Source: Berghia stephanieae (Eukaryota; Mollusca; Gastropoda; Nudibranchia; Aeolidiidae). From it: a stretch of 64,000 nucleotides of DNA. The notes under the pieces are model-generated. The model had not been told where the DNA came from. It did not search any database and saw nothing but the letters and a program-made list of their open reading frames with translations. Positions 1 to 24,299 of this stretch are shown here, piece after piece. Location: the NCBI GenBank assembly GCA_034508935.3, contig CM067444.1, positions 28,165,119 through 28,229,118 of the forward strand. The letters run 5' to 3'. The number at the start of each line of letters is the position of its first letter. The first letter of the stretch is position 1. The translations under genes were made by a program, and so were the position numbers.

Positions 1-18
1 CAGGGATTCAGAAAAAAA

Positions 19-97
19 ATCGACTGCACCCGGGATCGATCTCTGGCCCTTTGCGTATAAAGAGAGTGCTCTATCAACTGAGCTATCGGGGTCCCCA
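19..97 (-). repeat. tRNA-derived SINE head (family C)
   Basis: Reverse complement reads GATAGCTCAGTTGATAGAGC and then a B-box-like GATCGATCCCGGGTGCA. The same head occurs at 7704 and 36960 (+), followed there by a shared non-tRNA body, so this is a SINE head rather than a working tRNA gene. It is cut by the window edge. Confidence 0.6.
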
Positions 98-316
98 AAT
101 ATTCTATTGGACCTTTTAAAAATACAGACGTTATAACTGTTTTTTTTGGACGGAAGAAACTAATGAAACTCATATTACTTGATTAGTTAAAACACCAAAC
201 GAAATTTTAATATTATTGTATTATTTTAAATGACAACAATGCGATAGAAAGGAGTGGCGACAAGAGATGGACAAAAGAAAACAAAAAAATCAGACTTGCA
301 ACTTGCTAGGTTCGAC

Positions 317-343
317 ACACACACACACACACACACACACACA
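317..343. repeat. (AC)n microsatellite
   Basis: Uninterrupted AC dinucleotide tract. The surrounding 98-465 holds nothing recognisable. Confidence 0.9.
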
Positions 344-465
344 ACACATCTTTAGTAGTCACATACATTTCAACAAATAACCCATTAGAGAAGAGGGGTC
401 ATGCCTTCATCATAGATCATTGTCATTGCGATCATTATGGTTGTAGTAAATTTTGAAAGGAAGTG

Positions 466-513
466 GTTATTCAGTATCAGATACTGAATAGTGCTTTGCC
501 ACTATTCAGTATC
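466..513. repeat. Isolated copy of the 35-bp palindrome
   Basis: One full palindrome (ATTCAGTATC, A, GATACTGAAT core) followed by a linker and a half palindrome. It matches the tandem palindrome array at 4169-4336 almost exactly, 3.7 kb away. Confidence 0.8.
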
Positions 514-782
514 CATAAGGAACTCTTTTTCATAGAGAGAGTGAAAAGTGCGACAATCTCGGTTGAATGGAAATAAACTGTTGACCTACTTCCAGATTGA
601 ACACATGCACTAACTGACAGCCCGAATCGAAGCTGTAAAAATATTTTGATCGTAATTTTTTTAAAATTTCTGCTTTTATGCAATTAACATAGTTCAAAAT
701 ATCAAAATAAGAGTGGCATTCAAATCCATTTTTAAATGTCTAAATAGACATGATTAAATGTCACTAAGAGTTCAGTGACACC

Positions 783-852
783 ATGGCTTGGTGGATATAA
801 GCTGTTTGACTCTGAGTTTAAGGTTCGAGAGTTCAAATCCCGGTAGGGGTAA
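783..852 (+). repeat. tRNA-like sequence, probable SINE head
   Basis: An A-box-like TGGCTTGGTGG and a B-box-like GTTCAAATCCC lie about 40 bp apart. No convincing cloverleaf acceptor stem forms and a T-run follows, so it is probably a degenerate tRNA-derived retroposon. 514-782 shows nothing else. Confidence 0.4.
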
Positions 853-974
853 CTTGTTTTTTTTTCCCCATTATTTTTTTAATTCCTTCTGTCTATTGAT
901 ATTTTTTTAAACTTTTGTTTTTATAATTTTATTTGCTTGTAATATACTTTAATGTTGATATTATACTATTGTAC

Positions 975-1092
<118 letters not shown>

Positions 1093-1487
1093 TCTACTTA
1101 CTTACTATTATTATTATTGTTGTTGTAATCGTCATCATCACTATTATGATTATGATGATTATTTTTTTTAACCAAGTAGTTGGAGTGATTTAATCAGTTA
1201 TCGATTTATTACGAATATCTTTTATGTGTTATCATCTCGTTGTTGTTTTTCATTATTGTACTCTTCTATTGTTCATTATTTTTTAAAATCTTGCTTTTTT
1301 CTGTTTGTCTCATTTGTTGTTGTTGTTGTTGTTCTTGTTGTTGTTTGTTTGTTTGTTTGTTTGTTTGTTTGTTTTGTCATCTAAGGCAAACCCGATTCAT
1401 TATAAATATGTGGGCAGACTTTCTGCATTTTTTAATTGAGCGATGTACTTCCGTGAATTAATTGCCGTACTATATTAAAATTTACGT

Positions 1488-1590
<103 letters not shown>

Positions 1591-1649
1591 TTAAATAGAT
1601 ACTGAATATTAGACTACAATTGACATCTATTTACTGAATACACGTGGTA

Positions 1650-3919
1650 TTGTTAGGGGTGTTTCTTTTTTTACGAAACCTGCCAAAAACACGCCGATAC
1701 CCGACAAAGTTATGTGAAGTAGGCAGCAGTGGGGAGTGAACCTGGGACTCAGGGAAGTGTACACCGTTGGGGAGTGAACCTGGGCTGGGTTTCGTAAAAA
1801 AAAAAAAGCAATTACTTTTTTACGAAACCCGACAATATCCGACAAAGTTATGGAAAGAAAGTAGGCAACAGTGGGGGAGTGGACAGGAGATTCAGGGAAG
1901 TGTACACTATTGGGGAGTAAACCTAAGTCTATGGTTTTTTGGCGGGTTTTGGCGGATTTCGTAAAAAAGTAATTGCTTCATTCTCGTCTGGTACCCATCT
2001 CCCATAGTCCGGCTTCATTTCCCACTGGTATCCATCTCCCTAGTCCAGGTTCATTTCCACTGATATCCTCTTCTCACAGTCCCAGGTTCACTCCCAACCG
2101 GTGTGCACTTCCCTGAGTCCCGGTTCATTGCCCAATGGTGCCCACCTCCATAACTTTTGAAAATTTCGGTAGGTTTCGAAATAAAAGTACATTCTGAGCT
2201 CACTGTCCACTGGAATCAGCCTCTTGCAGTCCCAGGTTCAATCCTCATCAGTGTCCAAATCCCAGATTCACTCCCCACTGCTGCCTGCTTCCCATAACTT
2301 TGTCGGGTTTTGGCGGGTTTCGTAAATAAGTAATTCCCCCTCCCCCTTGGTATTGCTTTTTTACAAAATCCAGAGTCCCAGGTTCACTCCCCACAAGTGT
2401 ACACTTCCCTGAATCTCAGGATCACCCCCCACTGTTGCCTGCTTCAATAAGTTTGTCGGATATTGCCATATTTTGTCGGGTTTCGTAAAAAAGTAATTGC
2501 TTTTATATGAAACTCGCTGAAACCCGCCGAAAACCAGAGTCTCAGGCTCACTCCCCACTGGTGTACACTTCCCTGAGTTTCAGGTTCACTCCCCACTGGT
2601 GTACACTTCCCTGAGTCTCAGGTTCACTCCCCACTGTTGCCTACTTCCCACAACTTTGTCGGATATTGCCGGGTTTCGTAAAAAAGTAATTGCTTTTATG
2701 TGAAACTCGCTGAAACCCGCCGAAAACCATAGTCTCAGGTTCACTCCCCACTGGTGTACACTTCCATGAATCTCAGGTTCACTCCCCACTGTTGCCTACT
2801 TCCCACAACTTTGTCGGATATTGCCGGGTTTTGTAAAAAAGTAATTGCTTTTATGTGAAACTCGCTGAAACCCGCCGAAAACCATAGTCTCAGGTTCACT
2901 CCCCACTGGTGTACACTTCCATGAATCTCAGGTTCACTCCCCACTGTTGTCTACTTCCATAACTTTCTCAGATATTGCCAGGTTTCGTCGGGTTTCGTAA
3001 AAGAGTAATTGCTTTTATATGAAACTCGCTGAAACCCGCTGAAAACCAGAGTCTCAGGTTCACTCCCCACTGGTGTATACTTCCCTGAGTCTCAGGTTCA
3101 CCCCCCACTGTTTGCCTACTTTCAATAACTGTCGGATATTGCCGGGTTTCGTAAATAAGTAATTGCTTTTATGTGAAACTCGCTGAAACCCTCCGAAAAC
3201 CAGATTCTCTGGTTCACTCCCCACTGGAGTACACTTCCATGAATCTCAGGTTCACTCCCCACTGTTGCCTACTTCCCATAACTCTCTCGGATATTGCCAG
3301 GTTTCATCGGGTTTCGTAAAAAAGTAATTGCTTTTATATGAAACTCGCTGAAACCCGCTGAAAACCAGAGTCTCAGGTTCACTCCCCACTGGTGTACACT
3401 TCCCTTAGTCTCAGGTTCACTCCCCATTATTTGCCTACTTTCCATAACTTTGCCCCATTTTGTTGGGATTTGGCGCATTTTGTAAACAAAAAGTAATTGC
3501 TTTTTTTTAATACAAAACCCGCCGAAACCCAGTCCCAGGTTCACTCCTCACTGGTGTTTACTTCCACGAATCTCAGGTTCACTCCCCACTGTTGCCTACT
3601 ACCCATAACTTTCTCGGATATTGCCAGGATTAATCGGGTTTCGTAAAAAAGTAATTGCTTTTATATGAAACTAGCTGAAGCCCGCCGAAAACCATAGTCT
3701 CAGGTTCACTCCCCACTGGTGTATACTTCACTGAGTCTCAGGTTCACTCCCCATGCTTTGCCGCATATTGCCGGGTATCGTAAAAAAAGTAATCCCCCCC
3801 CCCACATTTTTTATTGCTTTTTTACAAAACCCAGATTCCCAGGTTCACTCCCTACTGGTGTACACTTCCCTGAATCTCAGGTTCATCCCCTCCCCCCCCC
3901 CCCCCCCCCCCCCCCCCCC

Positions 3920-3959
<40 letters not shown>

Positions 3960-4145
3960 CTGCCTACCTCCCATAACTTTGTCGGATATTGCCGGGTGTC
4001 GTCGCGTTTCGTAAAAAGTAATTGCTTTTTATTACGAAACCCGCCGAAACCCAGTCCCAGGTTCACTCCCACTGGTGTACACTTTTCTGAGTCCCAGATT
4101 CACTCCCACAGCTGTCCTCTTCCCATAACTTTGTCAGGTTTCGGA
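1650..4145. repeat. 155-169 bp satellite-like tandem array with an internal inversion
   Basis: About a dozen imperfect units. Each carries TTTCGTAAAAAAGTAATTGC, one or two copies of GGTTCACTCCCCACTG, GTGTACACTTCC and CATAACTTTGTCGG. Successive GTAATTGC anchors at about 2493, 2686, 2841, 3005, 3159, 3324, 3493, 3651 and 3789 give spacings of roughly 138-193 bp, mostly 154-169. The first units (1650-1965) run in the opposite orientation to the rest. GGTTCACTCCC resembles a pol III B box, which may be coincidence. Short frames inside are repeat artefacts. Confidence 0.9.
3889..3954. repeat. poly-C / (CA)n compound tract
   Basis: A C homopolymer joined to a CA tract inside the satellite array. 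Confidence 0.9.
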
Positions 4146-4168
4146 AAAAAAAACACCGTACAAAAACC

Positions 4169-4336
4169 ACTATTTAGTGTCAGATACTGAATAGTGCAAA
4201 ACCACTATTCAGTATCAGATACTGAATAGTGCAAAACCACTATTCAGTATCAGATACTGAATAGTACAAAAGCACTATTCAGTATCAGATACTGAATAGT
4301 GCAAAAACCACTATTCAGTATCAGATACTGAATAGT
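4169..4336. repeat. Tandem array of five 35-bp perfect palindromes
   Basis: Units start at 4169, 4204, 4239, 4274 and 4310 (periods 35, 35, 35, 36). Each has a 13-bp arm ACTATTCAGTATC, one base A, and the exact inverse GATACTGAATAGT, then a linker GCAAAACC or similar. The first unit has two changes and the others are nearly identical. The array abuts the end of the 155-bp satellite block. Confidence 0.95.
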
Positions 4337-4779
4337 GCTAGCCATTTTGAAATTTACCCCGTATAATGGAATCGTCCAAGGCGTGCGCCTCCTGTTCCCC
4401 CATCTCACACACGAAAGGGCGGTTTGCGGAGTGGAGGGAGGTGGTCGTCTGTCTCTATGGTCGTCTGTGTGGTTTAGTGTATGGCAAAGGGGGGTGGGTG
4501 TGATTAATTAAGTGGGATGGGTGGTGATTGGTGGAAGATAGGCAAAGGACCGAGGCAACGAATCGCTGGGGAAGTAGTATGGCGCGAGACCGTTGAAAGG
4601 TGATAAGAAGTGAGGACCGCCGGCGGTCTTCCTCTTTGGGACTGGACCACGGTTCACAGCTAAAAGACCGTGGGACCGGTCCTCGGTCCGGTCCTCAGCG
4701 CGGCACTACCGGATGGCAATGTTGTGAACTCCTTGGCCAAGCGCATTCTATCTATACATTTGTTAGTTCCTTAATGGAC

Positions 4780-4990
4780 GATTTACTTACTTACATACTT
4801 ATCCTTTTGGTTCCTTGGTGGAACATCAGGCGCCAACAAAGTTCCTCCAGGCATCTGTGTCCTGGGCCATCAGCCAGCTCAGCTCATTCCATGTCTTTCC
4901 AGCCTCTTTCATCTCCTCTTCAATTAACTGTCCTCCTCCTCCAGGTGCCCAATGGTCTGCCTCTCTTTCTCTTTCCCAGTGGGGACCATC
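4780..4990 (-). mobile_element. LINE ORF2 C-terminal remnant
   Basis: On the - strand the frames give GRPLGTWRRRTVN and, after a frame change, EEMKEAGKTWNELSWL followed by AQDTDAWRNFVGA. This pattern (GRP..W...V, then DR/DxxAW) is typical of the extreme C-terminus of non-LTR retrotransposon ORF2 proteins. It has a stop and a frameshift, so it is a dead 3' fragment. 4340-4780 is a GC-richer stretch with no gene seen. The ATGGCAATGTTGTGAACTCC motif near 4710 recurs inverted near 9440, so it is also repetitive. Confidence 0.55.
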
Positions 4991-5309
4991 TTAGTGCTGT
5001 GTAAGGCAGTCTAGACTTTTTCATTCAAGGAGGTTGCAATGACCAGATCTTTGTCTTGAGAACAATGGTCGAACAATCAATAGAGTGGGACCGAAGTGCA
5101 CTTATTTGTAGGTCTGATAACCCAATTCACTACGGGCTGATTGTTGTAATGGAACGGTGCAAAATATATTATTCACTACGACAATGTTAAACTAGGCCCA
5201 TAAATGGGTTCAGGTGTCAGATCTGCATATATGCACACGTCGAGTGGGACGATATGGATGGTAAAAATTGAATCTATAGTGAGAAATATATGCCTTATGT
5301 CAATAATAT

Positions 5310-5361
5310 TCTATTTATTTATTTATTTATTTATTTATTTATTCATTCGTTTATTTATTTA
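5310..5361. repeat. (TTTA)n microsatellite
   Basis: TTTA/TTTC tetranucleotide tract. 4991-5309 shows no gene. Confidence 0.85.
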
Positions 5362-5449
5362 GGTAATTAATTAGAGGAAAGAATATAACTTTTTTTAGGG
5401 GCTAAAAAGTAAAATCTCACTTTCTCTGAATTTTTTAGCTCTAAATTTA

Positions 5450-5762
5450 GTGCGGCTGTGTTGTCTAGTGGAATGACACTCGCCTTCATATCGGAAGGTT
5501 CTGGGTTCAAGTCCCGGTCTGAGCGGCGAATAGTTGAGTCCTTGGAAAAGGCTCTTTACTTACATTTTCTTATCGATCGTACTCAGGTGTAAAATGAGTA
5601 CCTGGCCGTTAATAGCTTTGACTCTGTCGGGGGGGGGGGGGGGGTGTTCTATCGCCTGACAGGCATCATGTTTCGTCCTACAAGTGAAGCGTTGCTTTTG
5701 GCTAGGGACCCCTAGTGAATCGCTTTGAACACGTTTAGTGAATATTACGTTATATAATTGCT
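5450..5762 (+). repeat. tRNA-derived SINE, family Y
   Basis: The head GTGCGGCTGTGTTGTCTAGT with B box GTTCAAGTCCCGGTCT is followed by the family Y body (GTTGAGTCCTTGGAAAAGGC, then GTAAAATGAGTACCTGGCCG). The tail is CGCTTTGAACACGTTTAGTG. An expanded G tract replaces the usual GGAAAAAATTG segment. Other copies start near 7244, 8400, 15349, 16010, 16235, 18229, 32415 and 42352. Confidence 0.8.
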
Positions 5763-5807
5763 CGAATTTTTTTGGTTTTGTGTTGTTTTGTTGCTTTGTT
5801 TTTATTT

Positions 5808-5828
5808 GGGGGGGGGGGGGGGGGGGGT
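5808..5828. repeat. poly-G tract
   Basis: Homopolymer of about 18-19 G. 5763-6290 otherwise shows T-rich low-complexity sequence and no gene. Confidence 0.9.
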
Positions 5829-6274
5829 TGGTTTTGTTTTGTTTAGGTTTTTTGTCAGCCCAACACAATACCAGGTTGAAGCGTCGGGTCTCATTCATTC
5901 TTGATTGGCAGCAGATTCGAATCTTGGGGGGAAACACTGGGATTCTTAATGGATAATGCCTGAATGTTGTTATGGTTCAATAGGTTGACTTTAACTCTCA
6001 TTACATTAAGCTTTCTAATTCGTTTTCTATTCGGTTTAAAAAATTTTTTTTATTTGTTTGTTTATTTGTTTGTTTGTTTTAATGCCTAAGGCACGTGTGG
6101 AGTTTGATGTAAAGATAAGACTGACGGTATAAAAGTGTCTTGAAAGAATCGACAAGGGTCTTGTTGACACGCGGGAAGGAAGCGGCGGAATATGAAGTCG
6201 ATAGAAAACAAAGTTGTTGTTTTTGTTGTTGTTTTGTTGGGTTTTATTTTTATTTATTTTTTTTGCGATAATAT

Positions 6275-6492
<218 letters not shown>

Positions 6493-6603
6493 GCGTACAA
6501 GGAGGAGTTAGTTGGGGATGGTGGAGATAGAGGGTAGGGATGGTACTGGTAATAAAGCAAAAGCTCTCATTAAAGAAAAAAAAAAAAAGAAAAGGAAAAA
6601 TCC

Positions 6604-6716
6604 TATCTGATTACCGGTCAGACGTGCTACCATTACACCACAGAAGCTGGGGATCGAACCTCAGACCTTCTGATTACCGGTCAGACGTGCTACCATTACA
6701 TCACAGAGGCTCCCGT
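6604..6716 (-). repeat. Two tRNA-like SINE heads in tandem (family D)
   Basis: The reverse complement contains TGTAATGGTAGCACGTCTGA, CCGGTAATCAG and GGTTCGATCCCCAGC, then a second near-identical copy of the first part. The anticodon-like loop is CCGGTAA, with C instead of the near-invariant U33. The arms are not joined to a clean acceptor stem. I read this as a dimeric tRNA-derived SINE head. A related single head lies at 9292-9388. Confidence 0.6.
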
Positions 6717-6744
6717 CCAACTATCGGGATGGGTTTGCTTTGTT

Positions 6745-6805
6745 TTTTTTTCTTGTTTATTTCTTTATTGCTTTGTCTGGCACCTTTCATACACTTACAT
6801 CTGGT
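6745..6805. repeat. Single arm of foldback family R
   Basis: GCTTTGTCTGGCACCTTTCA matches one arm of the 20503-20625 palindrome with one change, and the T-rich sequence before it is also shared. Confidence 0.55.
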
Positions 6806-6892
6806 ACAAGTATAATATTATTAAAGGTGGAAATGAATGAAGTCGCTATTTTTAATTATTTTTTTACAGTTAATATTATCCAAAACCTTTTT

Positions 6893-7070
6893 TTTTAACT
6901 TGGGCGACCGAAGAGTTTATGGAATTACAGAATTTATGAAGGACAGAGAAGTGGTAAGACCTGGAATGAGATAAAAAAAAAGTTAGCTCGGGATAGAGAA
7001 GGATGGAAACTGTCTGTGGCCTATACCCTGACCCAGGGTGAAAAAGGCAATGATGATGATGATGAATATT
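6893..7070 (+). mobile_element. LINE ORF2 C-terminal fragment with (GAT)n tail
   Basis: One open frame reads GRPKSLWNYRI, then GKTWNEIKKKLARDREGWK, then TLTQGEKGND into a short GAT tail. This is the expected C-terminus and microsatellite tail of a non-LTR retrotransposon, 5'-truncated to about 180 bp. The related - strand remnant at 4780-4990 shares GKTWNE. Confidence 0.65.
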
Positions 7071-7243
7071 ATGGAACGTGTAACTGTTTAAATTATCACA
7101 TAAACGAAATATTATATCAAAGTAAATAAATTTAGAAACTTCTGCTTTTATAACACGGAATTCATTACCCGCCTATTCCTGCGTGTGATAAACAACACCC
7201 TGGATCATAAATAAACATTACCACACGGTGATGACCCAAATAA

Positions 7244-7522
7244 ATGCGGCTATGTGGCTCCAGTGACGCTCGCTTTCGGATCACTAAGTCCTGGATTCGA
7301 GCCTCACTCGGCGCATAGTTGAATACTTGGAAAAGACTCTTTCCTCACATTTTCTAACCGTACTCGGGTGTAAAATGAGTTACCTAAAAATGGAATATCG
7401 CCAAGCAGGCGTTATGTCTCGTTCTACGTAGGATATGTTACGTGTTGCTGTTGATCAGGAATCCATTGTAAAGCGCTTTGAGCACGTTTAGTGGATATTG
7501 TGGTGTATTATAAATGCTCTGG
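7244..7522 (+). repeat. SINE family Y
   Basis: Full-length copy from head TGCGGCTATGTGGCTCCAGT to tail GTTTAGTGGATATTGTGGTG. B box GATTCGAGCCTCACTC. Body motifs are as in the copy at 5450. Confidence 0.85.
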
Positions 7523-7703
7523 TTTACAAGTTCCTAATTATATACTAAGTGACTCCGCGTCTTAAAACGGTGATGTTTGTATTTCGGACTGAATCGGACT
7601 TCACAAAACGAATGTAGAATCAAAATGATGAGAAATAGGCACAGCATACGTTTTACAATGCAAGAAAGAATATTATAATTCATCTCCGCCATAACGAGAC
7701 GAG

Positions 7704-8012
7704 GGGGTCCCGATAGCTCAGTTGTTAGAGCACTCGCTTCACAAGCAAATGGACCGAGATCAATCCCGGGTGCAACCGATATATTTTTTTCTACCCCCTC
7801 CCCCTCTCCTCGCCCCGCCCCCTTCCCCGTCTACACCGCAGTGATTGGGTAGCTGGGTCTGTTAGATCTAGCGGAAAGTACTTTGCGATAGACTAGTGTC
7901 CTATCGAAAAGGTAGCAAGCAATTGCTATTGTCCGTTTCATGCTATAGAAACCGGGATAAAATCAGGCTCCATGGGCCCAATGGCTCTGAAGGACTACTT
8001 TTTTTTTTCACA
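7704..8012 (+). repeat. SINE family C, full length
   Basis: tRNA-like head GGTCCCGATAGCTCAGTTGT with a GCTTCACAAGC anticodon-like arm and B-box-like GATCAATCCCGGG. The body contains GTGATTGGGTAGCTGGGTC, TACTTTGCGATA, AGCAAGCAATTGC and CTCTGAAGGACTACTT, ending in a T/A-rich tail. The copy at 36960-37790 shows the same body. Confidence 0.75.
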
Positions 8013-8399
8013 CAATGAGATGAAATTAACACCAAGTTCCACGTTGATGTTATTCAGAAAGCGTTGGAATTTTACGAATAAAAAATGAGTCATGAGAATA
8101 ATATATGACCAATCGTGTCAAAACAGTATTAGACCTATGTCGGGTTGACTTTGACACACTTAAAATTGGAGCAGAGGCGTCGTGACGTCACGTCTTCTAC
8201 TCTTCCGGTTCCAAAATCCTTGGAAGTGTGTATGTAACCAGTCCTTCGCGGAGGACGTATAAAGAATATAGGTTATATATTATTGAAACATAAGGTGGAA
8301 TAACTATTTGAGTAGCAGGATGTATAAGCAGATTCTTAGGATTCTAAGAGCGAGGATGGATATTCTTTGCTGACGACCAGCAAATAGCTTAACATGTAG

Positions 8400-8619
8400 C
8401 AAGACATGATGCCTGCTAGGCGATATTACAATTTATGTTTTTTTTTCCGACAGAGACAAATTTGTTAACGGCCAGGTACTCGTTATAAAAATCTGAATAC
8501 GGTGAGAGAATGTGAATCTTTTCAAAGCCCCAACTTTGCACTGCTAAGAGCCGGGATCGAACCCGGGACCTACCAGTTCGAAAACTTGTCTCATACCACA
8601 AGATCACAAAGCCGCACAA
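8400..8619 (-). repeat. SINE family Y, 3'-truncated
   Basis: Inverse of head and body: the B-box complement CGGGATCGAACCCGGGACC and the 5' end complement AAAGCCGCAC. The intervening 8013-8400 shows no gene. Confidence 0.8.
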
Positions 8620-8744
8620 GATAGAAGATTCTTGGATTTCAATACCACAAGAATCGGCAGCAAACGAACTAAGGTCTAAACTATTACAGTGAAAATGTAG
8701 GCCCGGCACTGATGTAAGCTTGTCTTGTTTGAATCGGAAAAGGT

Positions 8745-9230
8745 CTTGCCGTGTCTTCTATCCCCTTATATCTGTTTTCCAATTGCTTGGAATGAGATTA
8801 CTTAGTTTTGTCCTGACCCTGGCCTGAGTCATTGGCTGGGAGGGAAACAGTCGAATGTATAGTTGTAGTTGTGGGAGATGATATTTTTCCCCCTTGTAAA
8901 TCATCTCTCTAATTACTGTTATTTTTTTTTTTTTTTAACATATGATTTGTAAACATTTGAGTGTATTCCTCTTAGTGGGATATTGTGCTGGTGTCTGGAT
9001 GAGACTTTAAGGTGATCTCAAACTAAGTACACTGATAGGGTGCTCTTTGAATCTACATCTGTTCCATGTTTGAACCATTTCCCACGTGTCTTATTTTTTT
9101 CTTCAAGTCCTTTTAATTGTTCATCAAGAATGTTTTTACTATCCAATTTTCTTCCTTTTTACTGGCGCTGATATGGCCTAAATTATGTGTTGCAAGCGCC
9201 GTGAAACCCTTTTAAAAAAAAACAATTGGA
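8745..9230 (+). repeat. SINE family A, 5'-truncated
   Basis: Matches the family A body from GTGTCTTCTATCCCCTTATA to the 3' end GTTGCAAGCGCCGTGAAACC plus an A-rich tail. The family A consensus starts TGGGTGGGGTTCCTGACCTC and ends GCAAGCGCCGTAAAACCCTT with (A/C)n. About 18 copies lie in this window. Confidence 0.85.
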
Positions 9231-9291
9231 AAAGGTGTGTACGAAGTTGCACAAAGCACGAAGAAAATTGCATGAAAAATTAATCCCCCAA

Positions 9292-9388
9292 AATTCGCCT
9301 GTCTCTACTGGGGATCGAACCTCAGACCTCATGATTACTGGTTAGATGTGTGATAGGATTACAACTATACCATAGAGATCAAGAGACC
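9292..9388 (-). repeat. tRNA-like SINE head (family D)
   Basis: The reverse complement has a possible 7-bp acceptor pairing (TCTCTAT with GTAGAGA), an AACCAGTAATCATGAGG anticodon region and the B box GGTTCGATCCCCAG. An extra stretch in the D-arm region and similarity to the dimer at 6604 argue for a SINE. 9389-10040 holds no recognised gene; GAACGTTTCGGGTACAAA with its flank is repeated near 9805 and 9955. Confidence 0.5.
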
Positions 9389-10040
9389 GGTGGGATGGTT
9401 TAATGCAATGTTTCATATAGACAGTGTGCGCTTGACGAAGAAGCTCACAACATTGCCATCCGGAAGTTTAACGGACCAACACACAAAACTATGTGTAACC
9501 TTGAACGTTTATAGTCTGGTTAATACAGTTTAGTGAGAATTACTCATAAACGCGGATGGCAAAAAAACAATAACAAAGACCCGAGTGACGTCAACGTCAT
9601 TCTATCTATAGGTAGGTATCTAAAACCCTCCACATAACGGTACACCGGGAGATAGGCAGAAATTGGATTCTTCAACAATCAGATGTTGGCTGCCCATGAG
9701 ATTGCGCTGAAAAGGGAGGGATGGGGGTTGGGGAGGGGGATGGGAGGAGAGGGGCATATGGAAACCCTTCTTTGGTTTTTTTTTCTTCTAAAAACTACGA
9801 ATAATGAACGTTTCGGGTACAAATCATTCGGCAGAAAAACAATAGAAAATTATTACAAAGTGAGGTTGGGGATAATTTTTTTCCACTTATGTCCATCTTT
9901 GTTAGTGGAATGAATGAAATTGAGAAAGAAGTTCCGTGATGCCGTACATAATAATGAACGTTTCGGGTACAAACCATTCGTCAGCAAAACAATAGCAAAT
10001 TAAGGTAAAGTGAAGTTTGGGATACATTTTTTTCACGTAT

Positions 10041-10042
<2 letters not shown>

Positions 10043-10131
<89 letters not shown>

Positions 10132-10153
10132 TGGCATTTATATAGCGCTTTAC
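10043..10153. repeat. (AAT)n microsatellite with SINE-like end
   Basis: AAT tract followed by GGCATTTATATAGCGCTTTA, the inverse of a common animal retroposon 3' end (TAAAGCGCTATATAAATGCC). Confidence 0.85.
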
Positions 10154-10255
10154 CCAGTTGTCACGCTGCAACTTATGACGTAAAAAGATAAAACTTTAAG
10201 CGAGATTTGAAAGTTGTCAACGAATTCGAGCATTTCATGCATGATGGAAGAAAGT

Positions 10256-10300
10256 TCCCCCCCCCCCCCCCCAAAAAAAAAAAAAAGGGGGGGGGGCGGG
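10256..10300. repeat. poly-C / poly-A / poly-G tract
   Basis: Consecutive homopolymers. A sequencing or assembly problem is likely here. Confidence 0.8.
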
Positions 10301-10739
10301 GATTGAAAAGATTGTTCACCTATTTTACGCAATGTCTTAGTCTTGGGTTGAACAAGGATTGATTGGTCATTGCTTGACCTCAAGTTTCAATTGGGGACAT
10401 AGATGTTCCCCTTTGTCGGTGGAATGGGTGTAATTGAGAAAGAAGTTATGTGCGTGATGCCGTACATTCAGAACCACCCAGGCCTCTGGCAGCCTCTTGC
10501 GGTTGGCCTCCCCATGAGTTCATCCACCCGATACAGGAGTAAGTAGCCTGTGATACAGGTGACCTGATTCGCCCGAGACCGTGGGGTCGCTGACCAATCA
10601 AACGAGACGGTGACCACGCAGTTGTCAAGCACTGCTTGCTGCTCTGCTTTGGCTTTTATTCCTGTAACTCCCGCTTTTTCTGCAATATCTTGATTCCAAA
10701 TCGATTTTAAAAGACAGTGCGTTAATGAATTCAACTTCT

Positions 10740-11158
10740 CTGATGATTTTTGGGATCGATTGATATTGATATAGTTGACGTCACAAATGAAAATGAAAAA
10801 TGTTAATCATTTTTAGCGAAACTGATCGATAAACATAATTTATTCGCAAAAATAATAAGTAATAAATGTTAGATAAAGTGTAAAAGCGATCGTGTTCCGT
10901 CGTTTATTTTATCTTTTATCTATACATGCAAAAGATATTATTTTCAGTAGTTAAAAATTAAGTACCCCACTTCCCTTCCTCTCCTCTTTCACTCTTTCCT
11001 CAACTAGGTTGTCTTCGCAGGAGAAGACTGAGCACTCGATATCCAGCCTCGGCGAGGACACGGACAAAACATTGCTATGACGTAAAAAAATGTCACGTGA
11101 TCACAAAACATCGATGAGTCTCTGAGCTGTCGAATACGCACAGTGTGTCATTTTCAAG
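10740..11158 (+). promoter_or_regulatory. Presumed ERK promoter and 5' UTR
   Basis: This is the segment directly upstream of the ERK start codon. A perfect CRE palindrome TGACGTCA lies at 10776-10783 and an E-box CACGTG at 11094-11099. No TATA box is obvious. The start codon context is TTCAAGATGG, a good Kozak match (A at -3, G at +4). The transcription start cannot be read from sequence, so this is a positional inference. Confidence 0.35.
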
Positions 11159-23964
<12,806 letters not shown>

Positions 23965-23984
23965 GATGGTGACGTGAGTATGAA

Positions 23985-24125
23985 TGTCTTAACTCTTTCA
24001 GTGCTGAAGCTTATTCGCATTTCTGTCACAAAATGGCTGACACCTGATTGAGGCAGCATGAGAATGACATGCAAAGACAAAGCGACATTCAAATTCAGCG
24101 TTAAATCTCAATTAAAAGATTCATT
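23985..24125 (+). mobile_element. TTAA-ended element S, partial
   Basis: Begins TTAACTCTTTCAGTGCTGAA, then GTCACAAAATGGCTGACACC and TTGAGGCAGCATGA. The same interior recurs at 29963-30278, which ends with the inverse terminus GGCGCTGAAAGAGTTAA. Looks like a piggyBac-type MITE. Confidence 0.5.
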
Positions 24126-24299
24126 TTTCTTCACAAATCATCAAAAATAGAAACTTTAAAAACCCATAACTTTTAAATATATTTTCCAATTTTTATAAAT
24201 TAAGTGTTATTTTCCATGGTTTGGGAAGTCACATGTGGCTTTATGATTTAATTTTTGTATAACAAGATCTTAATTTTGGACACCTATTAACTCTGTCGT

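Noticed and set aside
3753-4190. 145-codon + strand frame
   Set aside because: It spans satellite units, a poly-C/CA tract and the first palindrome; purely repeat-derived.
4169-4336. CRISPR-like array
   Set aside because: Spacers are a constant 8-9 bp linker, not unique sequences, and the genome is eukaryotic.
4600-5004. 134-codon + strand frame
   Set aside because: It runs antisense to a LINE ORF2 remnant and shows no protein-like pattern.
7704-7780. Functional tRNA gene (CAC anticodon)
   Set aside because: The same head recurs with a shared non-tRNA body (36960-37790) and there is no proper acceptor stem; it is a SINE.
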